A stretch of DNA of 64,000 nucleotides from Vespertiliibacter pulmonis (GCF_013377275.1 NZ_CP016615.1:248001-312000), one strand, 5' to 3'; positions 28,744-39,198 are shown, counted from the first letter of the stretch. The notes: a model not told the origin generated them from the sequence alone. A program made the numbers and translations.

Positions 28744-28938
28744 GTTCGGATGAAGATAGCTGGAGAGTGGGGAAAACCCCACACCGACGAGGCAAACTCT
28801 TTCAGGTGCGAAAGCGAGGACAGCTATTGGACGAACCCTTGGAGAGATCCACTCTGCTAATTAAAAATAAGCAGAAAATGGACGCCGAAGGCGCAAGCGA
28901 GAAATCGTGAAACGCTCAGGCAAAAGGACAGGGGAGAA
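28744..28938 (+). promoter_or_regulatory. Tandem glycine riboswitch controlling an AGCS symporter
   Basis: Two glycine aptamers in series. Aptamer 1 (about 28757-28824) has GCTGGAGAG, CACCGACG and GGACAGC. Aptamer 2 (about 28837-28938) has TTGGAGAG, CGCCGAAGGCGCAAG and the hallmark CTCAGGCAAAAGGACAG. Before aptamer 1, GTTCG (28744-28748) pairs with CGAAC in the linker, flanking GATGAAGA and TTGGA; this is the leader-linker kink-turn of tandem glycine switches. The regulated gene is the symporter that starts at 29046. Whether glycine turns it on or off is not evident; no clear terminator stem was found downstream, so control of translation start is possible. Confidence 0.93.
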
Positions 28939-29045
28939 AAGTTTAAGACAAGCGGTTACTTTAAATAAAAATTTTACATTTAATTTAAAGCACTCGTTTC
29001 GTGTTCTTTTCTTTCCTTGTAAGCAGTTTTTACGAGGAATATCAA

Positions 29046-30407
29046 ATGTCTATCGACAACATTCTAAATACACTTGACAGCATTATTTGGGGTCCCCCTC
29101 TACTTATCTTACTCTCTGGAGTAGGCATATATTTCACATTCAAATTAAAATTTATCCAAATTTTTAGTTTGCCTCGTGCATTCGTCTATATTTTTCAGCC
29201 TGAAAAAGGCAAAAATCAATCAGGCGATATTTCAGCATTCGCTGCCCTTTCAACTGCTCTCGCCGCCACTATCGGTACAGGTAATATCGTTGGCGTTGCT
29301 ACCGCAATCCAATCTGGTGGACCTGGTGCATTATTCTGGATGTGGCTTATTGCCTTATTTGGAATGGCCACAAAATATGCAGAATGCCTTTTAGCAATAA
29401 AATTCCGCACCAAAGACCGTGATGGCTTTATCGCAGGCGGTCCAATGTACTACATTGAGCTCGGGCTTGGTAAAAAATGGAAATGGCTAGCAAAACTATT
29501 TGCTATTTTTGGCGTAACCGTTGCCTTATTTGGTATCGGTACATTTCCCCAAGTAAATGGGATCACCAACGCCCTACAGGATACATTCAACGTACCAATT
29601 AGCATTACTGCCGTAGTACTTACGATTACAGTTGCTGCTATTATTTTAGGTGGAGTGAAACGAATTTCTAGCATTGCTAGTGTCATTGTTCCTTTTATGG
29701 CAATCGCCTATGTAACTGCTTCTGTACTTATTTTAACGCTCAATTTTGACAAATTACCTGCAACAATTGCATTTATTTTTGATGCTGCATTTCGTCCAGA
29801 ATCTGCCATCGGGGGGGCTCTTGGTTTCACCGTTACTCAAGCTATTCAATCAGGTGTTGCTCGAGGAATATTCTCAAATGAATCAGGGCTAGGCTCTGCG
29901 GCTATCGCTGCAGCTGCTGCACACACTAAAGAACCTGTTCGTCAAGGGCTTATTTCAATGCTCGGCACGTTTCTTGATACCATTATTGTTTGCACTATGA
30001 CGGGGTTAGTTATTGTGCTAACAGGAACGTGGAAAGGACCAGAACAAGGCGTAGAACTGACTAATCTCGCCTTTTCCCAAGGACTCGCCAGCCAAATTGG
30101 TGCAATAATTGTTACTATTGGACTGATTTTCTTTGCGTTTACTACTATTCTTGGCTGGTGCTATTACGGCGAACGTTGTTTTGTTTATCTCATAGGTGGG
30201 CGTACAAAAGGAATTAAATTCTACCGCTTTATTTTTATTGCACTGATTGCCTATGCGCCATTTATCCAACTCAATACAATTTGGACCTTAGCAGATATTG
30301 TCAATGGGCTAATGGCATTTCCAAATTTAATTGCATTGATTGGACTTCGCCACGTTGTCGTTGAAGAAACTCGCAGTTATTTTGAACGGTTAAAACAGCA
30401 AGTTTAA
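29046..30407 (+). CDS. Sodium:glycine/alanine symporter (AGCS family), riboswitch-controlled
   Basis: A 453-residue AGCS transporter with the family segments IGTGNIVGVATAIQSGGPGALFW-like motif, GFIAGGPMYYIELGLG and GIFSNESGLGSAAIAAAA. The upstream tandem glycine riboswitch makes glycine the likely substrate or signal. The ATG at 29046 follows ACGAGGAAT; an in-frame ATG 15 codons earlier has no ribosome site and gives a non-family extension. A G7 run at 29811-29817 lies in the coding strand. The gene ends at a bidirectional hairpin shared with rlmC. Confidence 0.9.
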   Translation: MSIDNILNTLDSIIWGPPLLILLSGVGIYFTFKLKFIQIFSLPRAFVYIFQPEKGKNQSGDISAFAALSTALAATIGTGNIVGVATAIQSGGPGALFWMWLIALFGMATKYAECLLAIKFRTKDRDGFIAGGPMYYIELGLGKKWKWLAKLFAIFGVTVALFGIGTFPQVNGITNALQDTFNVPISITAVVLTITVAAIILGGVKRISSIASVIVPFMAIAYVTASVLILTLNFDKLPATIAFIFDAAFRPESAIGGALGFTVTQAIQSGVARGIFSNESGLGSAAIAAAAAHTKEPVRQGLISMLGTFLDTIIVCTMTGLVIVLTGTWKGPEQGVELTNLAFSQGLASQIGAIIVTIGLIFFAFTTILGWCYYGERCFVYLIGGRTKGIKFYRFIFIALIAYAPFIQLNTIWTLADIVNGLMAFPNLIALIGLRHVVVEETRSYFERLKQQV

Positions 30408-30425
30408 AGATAAAATCTTCTAAAT

Positions 30426-30475
30426 AAAATCAACGTTTGTCAAAATTTATTAGAATTTAGTCAAACGTTGATTTT
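30426..30475. terminator. Bidirectional terminator between symporter and rlmC
   Basis: Perfect 14-bp inverted repeat AAAATCAACGTTTG / CAAACGTTGATTTT, 22-nt loop, between convergent genes. Confidence 0.7.
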
Positions 30476-30498
30476 AATATTTTTAATTAAAAACAATA

Positions 30499-31683
30499 TT
30501 AGTTTACTGATTTACGCACCAACAGAGTCAGCACTTCATAATGTGCTGTATGAGGGAACATATCAAATAATTGAATTTTTACTAATTCATAATGAGTTAA
30601 AACTGCAAAATCTTTTGCCATTGTTTGCGCATTACAGCTTGAATAGATTAAATAGGTTGATCCTAATTGATTAAGAAATTCAGCTAATGGCTTACCAATA
30701 CCACGGCGAGGTGGATTGACAATCACAAGTTCTGGCACATAGCCGTGATGATTTAACGCAAATTGTGCAGAATCTAATGAATCAAAATGAATATTTCTCA
30801 GCCCTAATTTTTGTGCGGATTGCGTTGCACTTTCAATCGCTGAAACTGAGATTTCAATACCTGTTAAACTCGCTTTCGGATTTTTCTTTTGTAAACTTGT
30901 TAAACAATGCAATCCAAAACCGCCCACACCACAAAAGAGATCCCAAAAGTGCGTAATAGGTAGGTCTTCCGCCCAATGCTGAGCCGTTGCATAAAGTTGT
31001 TTTGCCACAGAAGGGTTAGTTTGAAAAAAGCCTTGTGGACGAATAAACAAAGGAATTTGGTTAAAATATTCTTCCAATACTCGTTGCGGGGTCAGGAAAA
31101 TTTCTTGTTCCCCTTCTAACACAGCAGAATGTTGCGGTTGAATATTTAGACTTACCACCGAATTTTCAGGTAATTGCGCAAGCAAAAAGGGCAGCTCTCT
31201 CTCAACAAGCGGGCGTTTTAGCTCACTTTTTAGCACAAAGCGGATCATCACAGACTGATTATACTCACTTTGCGTTAGCAAAATATATTTCAGTTCACCC
31301 CGTCTTCTTGCAATGTTATAAGGCACAAGCCCTGCTCGCCCAATAAATATTTTTAAGATAGGAAATAAATGCTGAAATGTAGCAGGATAAAGTAAACAAT
31401 CCGTCAAATCAACTGCTGTTTGAGGATCATTTGGATCAGTTAAAATACCTAAAATCGGTTTTTCTACACTCCCCGAAACAACCATTTTTGCCTTATTTCT
31501 AAAATGAGAAATTGGCGATAACACAGGCGATAACATTTCACTTGTAGGTAAAAAATAAGGCTGAACTAACCGCTTGAGATCTGCTATTTTTTGCTCAATT
31601 TGTTGTGGGTAAGGTATTTCTAACCATTGGCAAGAAGTGCATTCTCCCGCATCAAAATGTGGACAGTCTAACTGATTAGCCAT
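30499..31683 (-). CDS. rlmC: 23S rRNA (uracil-747-C5)-methyltransferase RlmC
   Basis: Iron-sulfur, SAM-dependent enzyme that makes m5U747 in 23S rRNA. Cys7, Cys15 and Cys18 plus the Cys of DCLLYP form the 4Fe-4S site. [19 protein letters not shown], the SAM motif [21 protein letters not shown] and the catalytic SSCNAQTMA follow E. coli RlmC (RumB) closely. At 394 residues it is slightly longer than the E. coli protein. Its start overlaps the nagZ stop by 8 nt, so the pair is coupled. Confidence 0.93.
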   Translation of the reverse strand: MANQLDCPHFDAGECTSCQWLEIPYPQQIEQKIADLKRLVQPYFLPTSEMLSPVLSPISHFRNKAKMVVSGSVEKPILGILTDPNDPQTAVDLTDCLLYPATFQHLFPILKIFIGRAGLVPYNIARRRGELKYILLTQSEYNQSVMIRFVLKSELKRPLVERELPFLLAQLPENSVVSLNIQPQHSAVLEGEQEIFLTPQRVLEEYFNQIPLFIRPQGFFQTNPSVAKQLYATAQHWAEDLPITHFWDLFCGVGGFGLHCLTSLQKKNPKASLTGIEISVSAIESATQSAQKLGLRNIHFDSLDSAQFALNHHGYVPELVIVNPPRRGIGKPLAEFLNQLGSTYLIYSSCNAQTMAKDFAVLTHYELVKIQLFDMFPHTAHYEVLTLLVRKSVN

Positions 31684-32713
31684 TTAATGCTTTCCACTCA
31701 AGCCATTGGGTTTGTAATCTTGACAAAGCTTGACTTGCTTGCTGCCAACGAACACTCTTTTCCAATTCTCGCCAACTAACTTGTTTACGTTTCATCAAGC
31801 TCAAAGCTCGTGATTGTTGAGATTTTGTAGGTTGATAATGCAAATTATCTAATACTTGCACTACGCCTTGTGGCTCATTACAGAGCAAAAGCAAATCACA
31901 ACCTGCATTTAAGGCTTTTTCACAACGCTCAACATAATTTCCCATAAAACTCGCCCCTTTCATTCCAAGATCATCAGAAAAAATAGCGCCCGTAAAATTC
32001 AGTTTCTGGCGAAGTACTGTTTTTAGCCAATAAGAAGAACCACTTGCAGGCTGGCTATCGCACTGTGTATAAACGACGTGAGCAGGCATTATGGCTGAAA
32101 GTTTTCCTTTTTGGATTAGGTGTTGGAACGGCAGAATATCACTAGAAAAGATTGCCTCTTTTATACGTTCATCAAAAGGTGTTTCTAAATGAGAATCCGC
32201 TAAAACGTGTCCGTGCCCAGGAAAATGTTTACCTGTGGTTGCCATTCCCATTTCAAGCATTCCATCAATGAAAGTTTCAGCAATCGACAAAACTTGCTTA
32301 GAGCTTGCTCCAAAAGCTCTGTCACCAATTACACTAGAATTGTGTCCTAAATCAAGAACGGGGGCAAAACTAAGATCAATATCTAATGCAAACATTTCTG
32401 CCGCCATTAACCAACCGGCTTCTTTGGCATATTGTTGCTGTATTTCTAATGTTGGCAATAATGCACTAAATGCTTGCATTGCAGGTAATTGAGTAAATCC
32501 TTCTCGAAAACGCTGTACTCTTCCACCTTCTTGATCAACTGTAATCAATAACGGTTTTTTAACTCGCTGACGAATAGACTTAACTAATGCTTGAATTTGT
32601 TCACGACTGTGAAAATTACGGGTAAAAAGTATTAACCCCGAAACAAGAGGGTGTTCTAATAACTCCTGCTCTTCGGCAGTTAGTTCCTTACCTATTAAAT
32701 CAATTAATAACAC
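31676..32713 (-). CDS. nagZ: Beta-N-acetylglucosaminidase NagZ (GH3)
   Basis: Cytosolic glycosidase that trims GlcNAc from anhydromuropeptides during cell wall recycling. The 345-residue GH3 protein has [14 protein letters not shown] (the loop with the general acid/base His) and FSDDLGMKG with the nucleophile Asp. The start codon is GTG at 32711-32713, preceded by GGAGC at a suitable distance. terC-like gene lies upstream, separated by a hairpin; rlmC overlaps the 3' end. Confidence 0.92.
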   Translation of the reverse strand: MLLIDLIGKELTAEEQELLEHPLVSGLILFTRNFHSREQIQALVKSIRQRVKKPLLITVDQEGGRVQRFREGFTQLPAMQAFSALLPTLEIQQQYAKEAGWLMAAEMFALDIDLSFAPVLDLGHNSSVIGDRAFGASSKQVLSIAETFIDGMLEMGMATTGKHFPGHGHVLADSHLETPFDERIKEAIFSSDILPFQHLIQKGKLSAIMPAHVVYTQCDSQPASGSSYWLKTVLRQKLNFTGAIFSDDLGMKGASFMGNYVERCEKALNAGCDLLLLCNEPQGVVQVLDNLHYQPTKSQQSRALSLMKRKQVSWRELEKSVRWQQASQALSRLQTQWLEWKALNG

Positions 32714-32726
32714 TTTAGCTCCAATA

Positions 32727-32754
32727 AAAATGCCCTCAATATTGAGAGCATTTT
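32727..32754 (-). terminator. Terminator after the TerC-family gene
   Basis: Near-palindrome: AAAATGC and CTCAAT pair with ATTGAG and GCATTTT with one internal mismatch (C/A). It lies between the TerC gene stop and the nagZ start, with a T-run on the minus strand. Confidence 0.6.
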
Positions 32755-32758
32755 ACAA

Positions 32759-33487
32759 CTATTTTTGATGTTTTGCTTGATTGCGTCGCATTCTAATATT
32801 TAATAATTCTACGATGACTGAAAAACCCATTGCAGTATAAATTGCTGATTTTGGAATATGGATACTAAACCCTTCGCCCATTAAGGTAACACCAATTAAA
32901 ATTAAGAATGCAAGGGCTAAATTTTTGATAGTTTGGTTACGATCAACAAAATCACCAATAGATTTTGCTGCTAACATCATCACCCCGACTGCAATCATAA
33001 TAGCAATGACCATCACAGGGATATCATCTGCAATTCCCACTGCTGTAATAACAGAATCAAGGGAAAACACAATATCTAAAATCGCAATTTGGATTAACAC
33101 CATCAAGTAATTAGCTTTTTTGGCTGATGGATTCTGATCATCGTGAGTTTCACCACTGATCGCTTCTTTTAGCTCCATCGAACTTTTAATGATAAGGAAT
33201 AATCCACCTAAAATTAAAATTAGATCACGTCCTGAAATTGCTTTATTCATCAAGGTAAACAAGGGATCAACCAGGTGCATAATCCAAGCTAGTGATAATA
33301 GCAACAATACTCGGGTGATCATTGCCAAGCCTAACCCAATAATTCGAGCCGATTGGCGTTGTTTCTCAGGTAAACGACTAACTAAAATACTAATGAAGAT
33401 AATATTATCAATGCCTAATACAATCTCTAATGCCGTTAATGTTAATAAGGCTACCCAAGCTTCAGGGTTTACAACCCATTCAAACAT
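32759..33487 (-). CDS. TerC-family integral membrane protein (YgdQ-like)
   Basis: A 242-residue membrane protein with seven or so helices and two family motifs, ALEIVLGIDNIIFISI near residue 20 and DIVFSLDSVITAVGI near 137, each with the acidic residue thought to contact metal. Sequence is closest to E. coli YgdQ. TerC relatives have been tied to manganese export and tellurite resistance; which ion is moved here is unknown. It is a single-gene unit next to mutH. Confidence 0.83.
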   Translation of the reverse strand: MFEWVVNPEAWVALLTLTALEIVLGIDNIIFISILVSRLPEKQRQSARIIGLGLAMITRVLLLLSLAWIMHLVDPLFTLMNKAISGRDLILILGGLFLIIKSSMELKEAISGETHDDQNPSAKKANYLMVLIQIAILDIVFSLDSVITAVGIADDIPVMVIAIMIAVGVMMLAAKSIGDFVDRNQTIKNLALAFLILIGVTLMGEGFSIHIPKSAIYTAMGFSVIVELLNIRMRRNQAKHQK

Positions 33488-33575
33488 ACTTTATTCCTTA
33501 CTTTAGTTGAAAATAAACAAGCCAATTCACCGCTTGTTATCAAAGCGAGCAATCATATAGAGAATGTTCAATAAA

Positions 33576-34256
33576 TTAAAGGGTTGAAGATAAAAACTTT
33601 TGTAAAATCTCAGTAGTAAAACCTTTACGCAGATAGAAACCAAGAGGTAACGAATAAATGTTATTTCCATCTTGATTAATTGCTCGAGTTAATGATTGCC
33701 GATTTCGCCCTTTTGGACGTAACTGTAGCACTTCCCCTAATGTTGCATTAATTTCCGTTAATTTACCAAAAACAATAAGCTCCATCAGCTCTTCCCAATC
33801 CTGCCGTAAACGCTGCTCTTGTTCTTCAGTCGGAGACCATAAAATAGGCATACCCACTCTCCGTTCAGCTAATGGAATTTCACGCCGACCTTCAATCGGT
33901 ATCCATAATACTTTTTGTAATTTATGGCGAACGTGAGAGCTTTGCCACGTAATACCGTGATTTTGTGTTAAAGGGGCGAGACTTACAAACGTTGTTTCAA
34001 GCGGTAAACCTTTCTCATTCACTGGAATTGTTTTTAATTCAATCCCTAAATGAGCAAAATCTTGTTCTGCTTTGCTCCCCGCTTTTGCGCCTAAAGCCGT
34101 TTCAATTAGAATACCTACCCAGCCCTTATCACGGCGTAAATCAAGAGGAGTCGGTATATTTAACTGCTCAGCAATTTCCCCTAAGGTAAATCCGGACAAC
34201 CATTTTGCTTTGCTTAAAAGCTCTGCTTCTGTATTCGAAAAAGTGGAAAGTTGCAT
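33576..34256 (-). CDS. mutH: DNA mismatch repair endonuclease MutH
   Basis: Nicks the unmethylated strand at hemimethylated GATC sites once activated by MutS and MutL, so Dam methylation is expected in this organism. The 226-residue protein has the catalytic residues Asp66, Glu73 and Lys75 in the D-x(6)-E-L-K motif, with Glu52 and Lys62 in the preceding [15 protein letters not shown] segment. C-terminal basic residues match E. coli MutH (229 aa). An uptake signal core lies near its upstream neighbour at 33529-33537. Confidence 0.93.
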   Translation of the reverse strand: MQLSTFSNTEAELLSKAKWLSGFTLGEIAEQLNIPTPLDLRRDKGWVGILIETALGAKAGSKAEQDFAHLGIELKTIPVNEKGLPLETTFVSLAPLTQNHGITWQSSHVRHKLQKVLWIPIEGRREIPLAERRVGMPILWSPTEEQEQRLRQDWEELMELIVFGKLTEINATLGEVLQLRPKGRNRQSLTRAINQDGNNIYSLPLGFYLRKGFTTEILQKFLSSTL

Positions 34257-34314
34257 AATGGCAAAAAAGTAGTGAAATCTAACCGCTTATTCTAATCAAC
34301 TATTGCCCTGAGTA

Positions 34315-36000
34315 CTACTCAATTTCTGCTAACGCTAACATCTCTTGAGCATTTGCTAATACCGCTTCAGTAATTTTACTACCGCCAAGAAGCCTTGCTA
34401 ACGCACTTACCCGATCTTTCGGAGTAAGTAAACTCATTTGCGTTTCAGTTTCATTATTTTCAACAAATTTTTCTACATTAAAGTGGTGGTTTCCATAGCT
34501 TGCCACTTGCGGTAAATGGGTTACGCATAATACTTGGCATTTTTTCCCTAACTGACGTAATAACTTACCCACCACTGTTGCCGTTGGCCCACTAATACCG
34601 ACATCAACTTCATCAAAGATAATCGTAGGGGTAGATAATTTATTCGCCGTTAAAACTTGCACCGCCAATGAAATACGGGAAAGTTCTCCGCCTGAAGCGA
34701 TTTTAGCCAATGGCTGTGCCTGTTGTCCTAAATTACTGCGTAAATTGAACTCGACAACATCTGCTCCCGCCGGTGAAAGTTTCTCTAAATTATGTTGAAT
34801 ATCAATAAAAAATTCACCATTTTCCATTGCTAACTGTTTAATTTGTTGAGTAACCTGTTCTGCTAATTTTTGCCCTGCCTCACACCGCTTTTGATAAATT
34901 TGCTCTGCTAGTTGAATACATTTTTGGTGGGCTTTCTGTTCCTCTGCAATCAGCTGTTCTTCGTTATCTTCAAAATCTAATAATGTTTGCAACTCTTGTT
35001 GTAATTTTTGGTGGTGTTGCCATAACGTTTCGTTCGTAATATGGTGCTTACGAGCAAGTTGAATAGTTTTACTAATTCGATTATCTAATTCATCAAGTAA
35101 TGCTGGGTCTTGTTCAATATTACCTGCTAAGTGGCTAATTTCCGAACTTGCCTCCTGAATTTGGATTAAAGCCTCATTCAACATATCCAATGCAGATGAA
35201 TAATGGCTATCCATTTCGACCAACCCTTCTAAGTCCCGAATAGCACGATACAACATTGTATCGATATTCAGATCATTGTCTGATAATGCTCCCATAACAG
35301 ATTGGGAAACATCAAGCAACTGTTCCGCATTCGCCAAACGAGCTTGATCTTCTTCGAGCTGTTCAAATTCTCCCTCTTTAATTGCAAACTCATCAAGTTC
35401 TTCTACCTGATATTGCAATAATTGCTTACGGGCTTCGTTTTCTTGGCACTGTTGCTGAAAATTTTTGACTTGTTTATGTAACTTCCGCCAGCTCTGGTAC
35501 TGTTCTGCCATTTCAGCGAGTAATGGATGCAAATCCGCATAATTATCTACCAATTCAAGCTGATATTCACTTTTAAGCAATAATTGTGGGGCGTGCTGAC
35601 CATTAAGATGAATAAGATATTGCCCTAACTCACGCAATTGTGAAATCGGTAAAGGGTGATTATTTACAAAGGCTTTTGAACGCCCTTCAATATTAATCAT
35701 TCTACGTAAAATACACTCATTAGGATTATCGCTATCCAATAATTCGTGTTCTTTCAGCCATAAAAAAGCAGGGCTATTAGTTTGCATAGAAAACGTTGCA
35801 GTAATATCAGATTTATCTGCACCATTACGGATCATACTGCTTTCAGATCGATAGCCCAAACATAGCCCGAGTGCATCAATACCAATTGATTTTCCTGCCC
35901 CTGTTTCTCCCGTAATAACCGACATTCCTTCGTTTAATTCCAAGACCAGATGGCGAACAATAGCAAAATTATTGATAGTAAGCTGCGTTAACATAGTCAA
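34315..36000 (-). CDS. recN: DNA repair protein RecN
   Basis: SMC-like ATPase acting in double-strand break repair. Walker A GETGAGKS is at 31-38; a long coiled coil spans about residues 150-370; the C-terminal part has the signature LASGGELSRISLA and Walker B TIIFDEVDVGISG. At 561 residues it is of normal length. MTM at the start offers two ATG codons. No LexA box could be placed with confidence in the 90-bp gap upstream. Confidence 0.93.
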   Translation of the reverse strand: MTMLTQLTINNFAIVRHLVLELNEGMSVITGETGAGKSIGIDALGLCLGYRSESSMIRNGADKSDITATFSMQTNSPAFLWLKEHELLDSDNPNECILRRMINIEGRSKAFVNNHPLPISQLRELGQYLIHLNGQHAPQLLLKSEYQLELVDNYADLHPLLAEMAEQYQSWRKLHKQVKNFQQQCQENEARKQLLQYQVEELDEFAIKEGEFEQLEEDQARLANAEQLLDVSQSVMGALSDNDLNIDTMLYRAIRDLEGLVEMDSHYSSALDMLNEALIQIQEASSEISHLAGNIEQDPALLDELDNRISKTIQLARKHHITNETLWQHHQKLQQELQTLLDFEDNEEQLIAEEQKAHQKCIQLAEQIYQKRCEAGQKLAEQVTQQIKQLAMENGEFFIDIQHNLEKLSPAGADVVEFNLRSNLGQQAQPLAKIASGGELSRISLAVQVLTANKLSTPTIIFDEVDVGISGPTATVVGKLLRQLGKKCQVLCVTHLPQVASYGNHHFNVEKFVENNETETQMSLLTPKDRVSALARLLGGSKITEAVLANAQEMLALAEIE

Positions 36001-36091
36001 AACCTATAACAAATCACTGTATAAGCATATAGTAAAACTGTTTATTTAAACAGTAAAGCGAAATTTGCAAAAAATTTTGTAAACTAATCGC

Positions 36092-37279
36092 TTATTTTGC
36101 CAAAATGCCTTTCGCACACGCCATTGCAGATGACCACGCCCATTGGAAATTATATCCCCCTAGCCAGCCCGTTACATCAAGGACTTCACCAATAAAATAT
36201 AGCCCTTTGACAGTTTTTGTTTCCATTGTTTGTGAAGATATAAAATTCGTATCAACCCCTCCCATTGTTACTTCAGCAGTACGATAACCTTCTGTGCCAT
36301 TCGGGGTAAAATGCCAATGATGGATCACTGTTTCTAAGCAACTCAATTCTGTTTTAGTTAATTGAGCGATTGCTTTATCGGCAAATATTTTTTGTTCTAG
36401 CCATAATTCCACCAATTTTTTCGGAAAATAGCGACTTAATACCGTTTTTAGCTGTAATTTCGGCGAAGATTGACGTAATTGTTGTACGATTTCTGTAATA
36501 TTTTCTGTTGGTAGTAAATCAATCTCAATACTTTCTCCCATTTCCCAATAATTAGAAATTTGTAAGATCGCAGGGCCAGATAATCCCCGATGAGTAAAAA
36601 GCATTTGATTATTAAAGACTTTATTATGATTAGACACACTTATAGGAAGAGAAATACCCGATAAACTCGCATAGGCTTTATCACTTTCTTTCCAAGTAAA
36701 AGGTACAAGGCTCGCCCGAATTGGCACAATCGGCAAACCAAACTGTTCTGCTATTTTGTAGCCAAAAGGTGTAGCCCCTAATCCCGGCATTGAAAGCCCC
36801 CCCGTTGCAATCACCAAAGCTGGAGCTTGGTAAATCTCACAAGCGGTCTGAATTTCAAAATAATTTGCTATTTTTTTAACAGAACTCACCGCTTGACGCA
36901 GTACAATTTCAACCTCACCTTTACGGCATTCTGCCTGCAATAAATCCACAATTTGTTGTGAGCTTTCATCACAAAATAATTGACCTAATTCCTTTTCGTG
37001 ATAAGAAATACCATAGCTTACCACTAATGAGATAAAATCCCAGTTGGTGTAACGTGATAGGGCAGATTTGACGAAATGGCGATTTTGGCTTAAATAATGG
37101 CTTGCAGACACATCAAGATTCGTAAAATTACAAAATCCCCCTCCCGACATCAAAATTTTCCGCCCTATTTTTTTACCATTATCCAACACAACAACCTTTT
37201 TACCTGCTTGCCCTAATTGGGCTGCACAAAATAAACCAGCGGCTCCCGCCCCTATAATTACCACATCATACTGCTTCAT
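36092..37279 (-). CDS. HI0933/YhiN-family flavoprotein
   Basis: A 395-residue NAD(P)/FAD-dependent oxidoreductase-like protein. The dinucleotide site GAGAAGLFCAAQLG is at 11-24, GRKILMSGGGFCNFTN is the family signature, and the C-terminus has the second FAD contact GEVLDVTGWLGGYNFQWAWSSA-like segment. The family (H. influenzae HI0933, E. coli YhiN) has known structures but no settled substrate. A G7 run in the coding strand is at 36797-36803 and an uptake signal core at 36839-36847. It is divergent from rsmE. Confidence 0.87.
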   Translation of the reverse strand: MKQYDVVIIGAGAAGLFCAAQLGQAGKKVVVLDNGKKIGRKILMSGGGFCNFTNLDVSASHYLSQNRHFVKSALSRYTNWDFISLVVSYGISYHEKELGQLFCDESSQQIVDLLQAECRKGEVEIVLRQAVSSVKKIANYFEIQTACEIYQAPALVIATGGLSMPGLGATPFGYKIAEQFGLPIVPIRASLVPFTWKESDKAYASLSGISLPISVSNHNKVFNNQMLFTHRGLSGPAILQISNYWEMGESIEIDLLPTENITEIVQQLRQSSPKLQLKTVLSRYFPKKLVELWLEQKIFADKAIAQLTKTELSCLETVIHHWHFTPNGTEGYRTAEVTMGGVDTNFISSQTMETKTVKGLYFIGEVLDVTGWLGGYNFQWAWSSAMACAKGILAK

Positions 37280-37452
37280 TTTTATCCTTTTACATCACTT
37301 ATGTTTCAGCTATTCTATTCAGAAAATAGGCAAATAATCAAAACTTTTATTCACACTCAAATTGCAAATTATTCAGGATATCTCACCGCTTGTACTTGCG
37401 TGAATGCGCCCTGTTCATTACACTTAACCGATTTTTTCTAACCAAATATATA

Positions 37453-38187
37453 ATGAGAATACCAAGAATTTACCACCCAGAGCCCCTTGTTAATCAACAA
37501 CGCTGTTTGCTTAGTGAAGAGGCAACCAACCACGTTGGACGTGTATTGCGTATGACACAAGGTGATCCATTGATCTTATTTGATGGCTCAAACCATATTT
37601 TTTACGCCACGATTGAATCTCTCTCTAAAAAGCAGATCCAAGTAGTGATCAGCCATAACGAGTTAGATAATCGAGAATCTTCCCTACCGATCCATTTAGG
37701 ACAAGTAATTTCTCGAGGCGATCGAATGGAATTTACTATTCAGAAATCCGTTGAACTGGGGGTGAATATCATTACGCCTCTTTGGTCAGAACGCTGTGGT
37801 GTTAAACTTGATACAGAGCGCCAAGATAAGAAAATCCAGCAATGGCAAAAAATTGCAATCGCAGCTTGCGAACAATGCGGACGTAATCGCATTCCTGAAA
37901 TTCGCCCAATAATGAAACTTACCGATTGGTGCAAAGAGCACGATGAAATGCTGAAATTAAATTTACATCCTCGAGCAAAATATACGCTAAAATCATTGCC
38001 TAATGTTCCAACTGCAGGTATTCGTCTCTTAATAGGACCCGAAGGTGGGCTTTCCACTGAAGAAATTATGATGACCGAGCAACAAGGTTTTACAGAAGTA
38101 TTATTAGGCAAACGGGTACTGCGAACCGAAACGGCTTCACTCGCTACCATTACTGCATTGCAAACCCTATATGGAGATTTAAGCTGA
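37453..38187 (+). CDS. rsmE: 16S rRNA (uracil-1498-N3)-methyltransferase RsmE
   Basis: SPOUT methyltransferase that makes m3U1498 in the decoding region of 16S rRNA. With ATG at 37453 the protein is 244 residues and begins [12 protein letters not shown] as in the family; an upstream in-frame ATG adds 21 unrelated residues. An N-terminal PUA-like domain is followed by the knotted domain with LIGPEGGLS and [18 protein letters not shown]. Its TGA is immediately followed by the ATG of the yqgE-like gene, the start of a three-gene unit with ruvX. Confidence 0.92.
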   Translation: MRIPRIYHPEPLVNQQRCLLSEEATNHVGRVLRMTQGDPLILFDGSNHIFYATIESLSKKQIQVVISHNELDNRESSLPIHLGQVISRGDRMEFTIQKSVELGVNIITPLWSERCGVKLDTERQDKKIQQWQKIAIAACEQCGRNRIPEIRPIMKLTDWCKEHDEMLKLNLHPRAKYTLKSLPNVPTAGIRLLIGPEGGLSTEEIMMTEQQGFTEVLLGKRVLRTETASLATITALQTLYGDLS

Positions 38188-38745
38188 ATGGAAAATTTAC
38201 AAGGTAAACTGCTAATTGCAACGCCAGATATGAATGATGATTATTTTGACCGTGCGGTAATTTATCTCTGCGATCATAATGAACAAGGGGCTATGGGGCT
38301 AATGATCAATTCCCCCACCGATCTTTCTGTGATGGAATTATTGGCAAAAATGGATTTTCTAATGGCAAATGAGCGTAATTATAGCCAAGATCAACTCGTT
38401 CTTTGTGGCGGTCCTGTAAGCCAAGATCGGGGATTTATTTTACATACCCCAATTAACATGCCTCTTCAGCACTCTTATCCTACCGCAAATGATATTATGC
38501 TCACCACATCAGGCGATATTTTAGAAAGCTTTGGTCGGAAAAATTCTCCAAGCCATTTTACCGTCTGTTTAGGATGTTGTACTTGGAAACCTGAACAATT
38601 AGAAAGTGAAATCGCCTACAATTATTGGCTTGTTGCGCCAAGCAATATCCATATTTTGTTTGAAACACACTATTTAGATCGCTGGAGTGAAGCACATAAA
38701 TTGCTCGGTATTGATGGCGTATTAGCTAAAGCAGGACGAGCCTAA
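38188..38745 (+). CDS. YqgE/AlgH family protein (UPF0301)
   Basis: A 185-residue cytosolic protein with the family opening [35 protein letters not shown] and the motifs VLCGGPV and [14 protein letters not shown]. It is nearly always encoded next to ruvX; its molecular role is not known. Start directly abuts the rsmE stop and its TAA shares an A with the ruvX ATG (TAATG), so all three are coupled. Confidence 0.88.
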   Translation: MENLQGKLLIATPDMNDDYFDRAVIYLCDHNEQGAMGLMINSPTDLSVMELLAKMDFLMANERNYSQDQLVLCGGPVSQDRGFILHTPINMPLQHSYPTANDIMLTTSGDILESFGRKNSPSHFTVCLGCCTWKPEQLESEIAYNYWLVAPSNIHILFETHYLDRWSEAHKLLGIDGVLAKAGRA

Positions 38746-39158
38746 TGAGCCAAATAGTTATCGCTTTTGATTTTGGTACAAAAAGTATCGGCTGTGCGGT
38801 AGGTCAAAGCATTACTAGTACAGCCCAACCATTATCCGCTCTCAAAGCCCAAGACGGTATTCCAAATTGGGACGCAATTGCCAAAATTTTACAAGAGTGG
38901 CAGCCTAATCTACTCATTGTTGGGCTACCACTCAATATGGATGGCACAGAACAGCCTTTAACTGAACGAGCAAAAAAATTTGCTAACCGCTTAAACGGAC
39001 GTTTTAAACTACCCGTACAATTACATGATGAACGACTTACCACCATAGAAGCACGAGCAGATATTTTTGCTCGTGGAGGGTTTAAAGCCTTAAAAAAAGA
39101 CAAAGTGGACTCTATTTCGGCCTGCTTAATTCTAGAAAGCTGGTTTGAAAGCTCATAA
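38745..39158 (+). CDS. ruvX: RuvX/YqgF, RNase H-like nuclease
   Basis: YqgF-family protein with RNase H fold, implicated in 16S rRNA maturation and proposed as a Holliday junction resolvase. Key motifs: [13 protein letters not shown] with the first catalytic Asp (residue 9), [20 protein letters not shown] and [12 protein letters not shown]. Length 137 is normal. It ends the rsmE-yqgE-ruvX unit; an uptake signal core (39159-39167) begins right after the stop, before the terminator. Confidence 0.92.
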   Translation: MSQIVIAFDFGTKSIGCAVGQSITSTAQPLSALKAQDGIPNWDAIAKILQEWQPNLLIVGLPLNMDGTEQPLTERAKKFANRLNGRFKLPVQLHDERLTTIEARADIFARGGFKALKKDKVDSISACLILESWFESS

Positions 39159-39198
39159 CAAGCGGTAAATTCTCATAATTTTTTACTAAAAAATAAAG

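Noticed and set aside
28719-28910. 63-codon open frame on the plus strand
   Set aside because: It lies inside the tandem glycine riboswitch; the sequence is explained by RNA structure.
37740-38150. 136-codon minus-strand frame in rsmE
   Set aside because: Shadow of the rsmE coding sequence.
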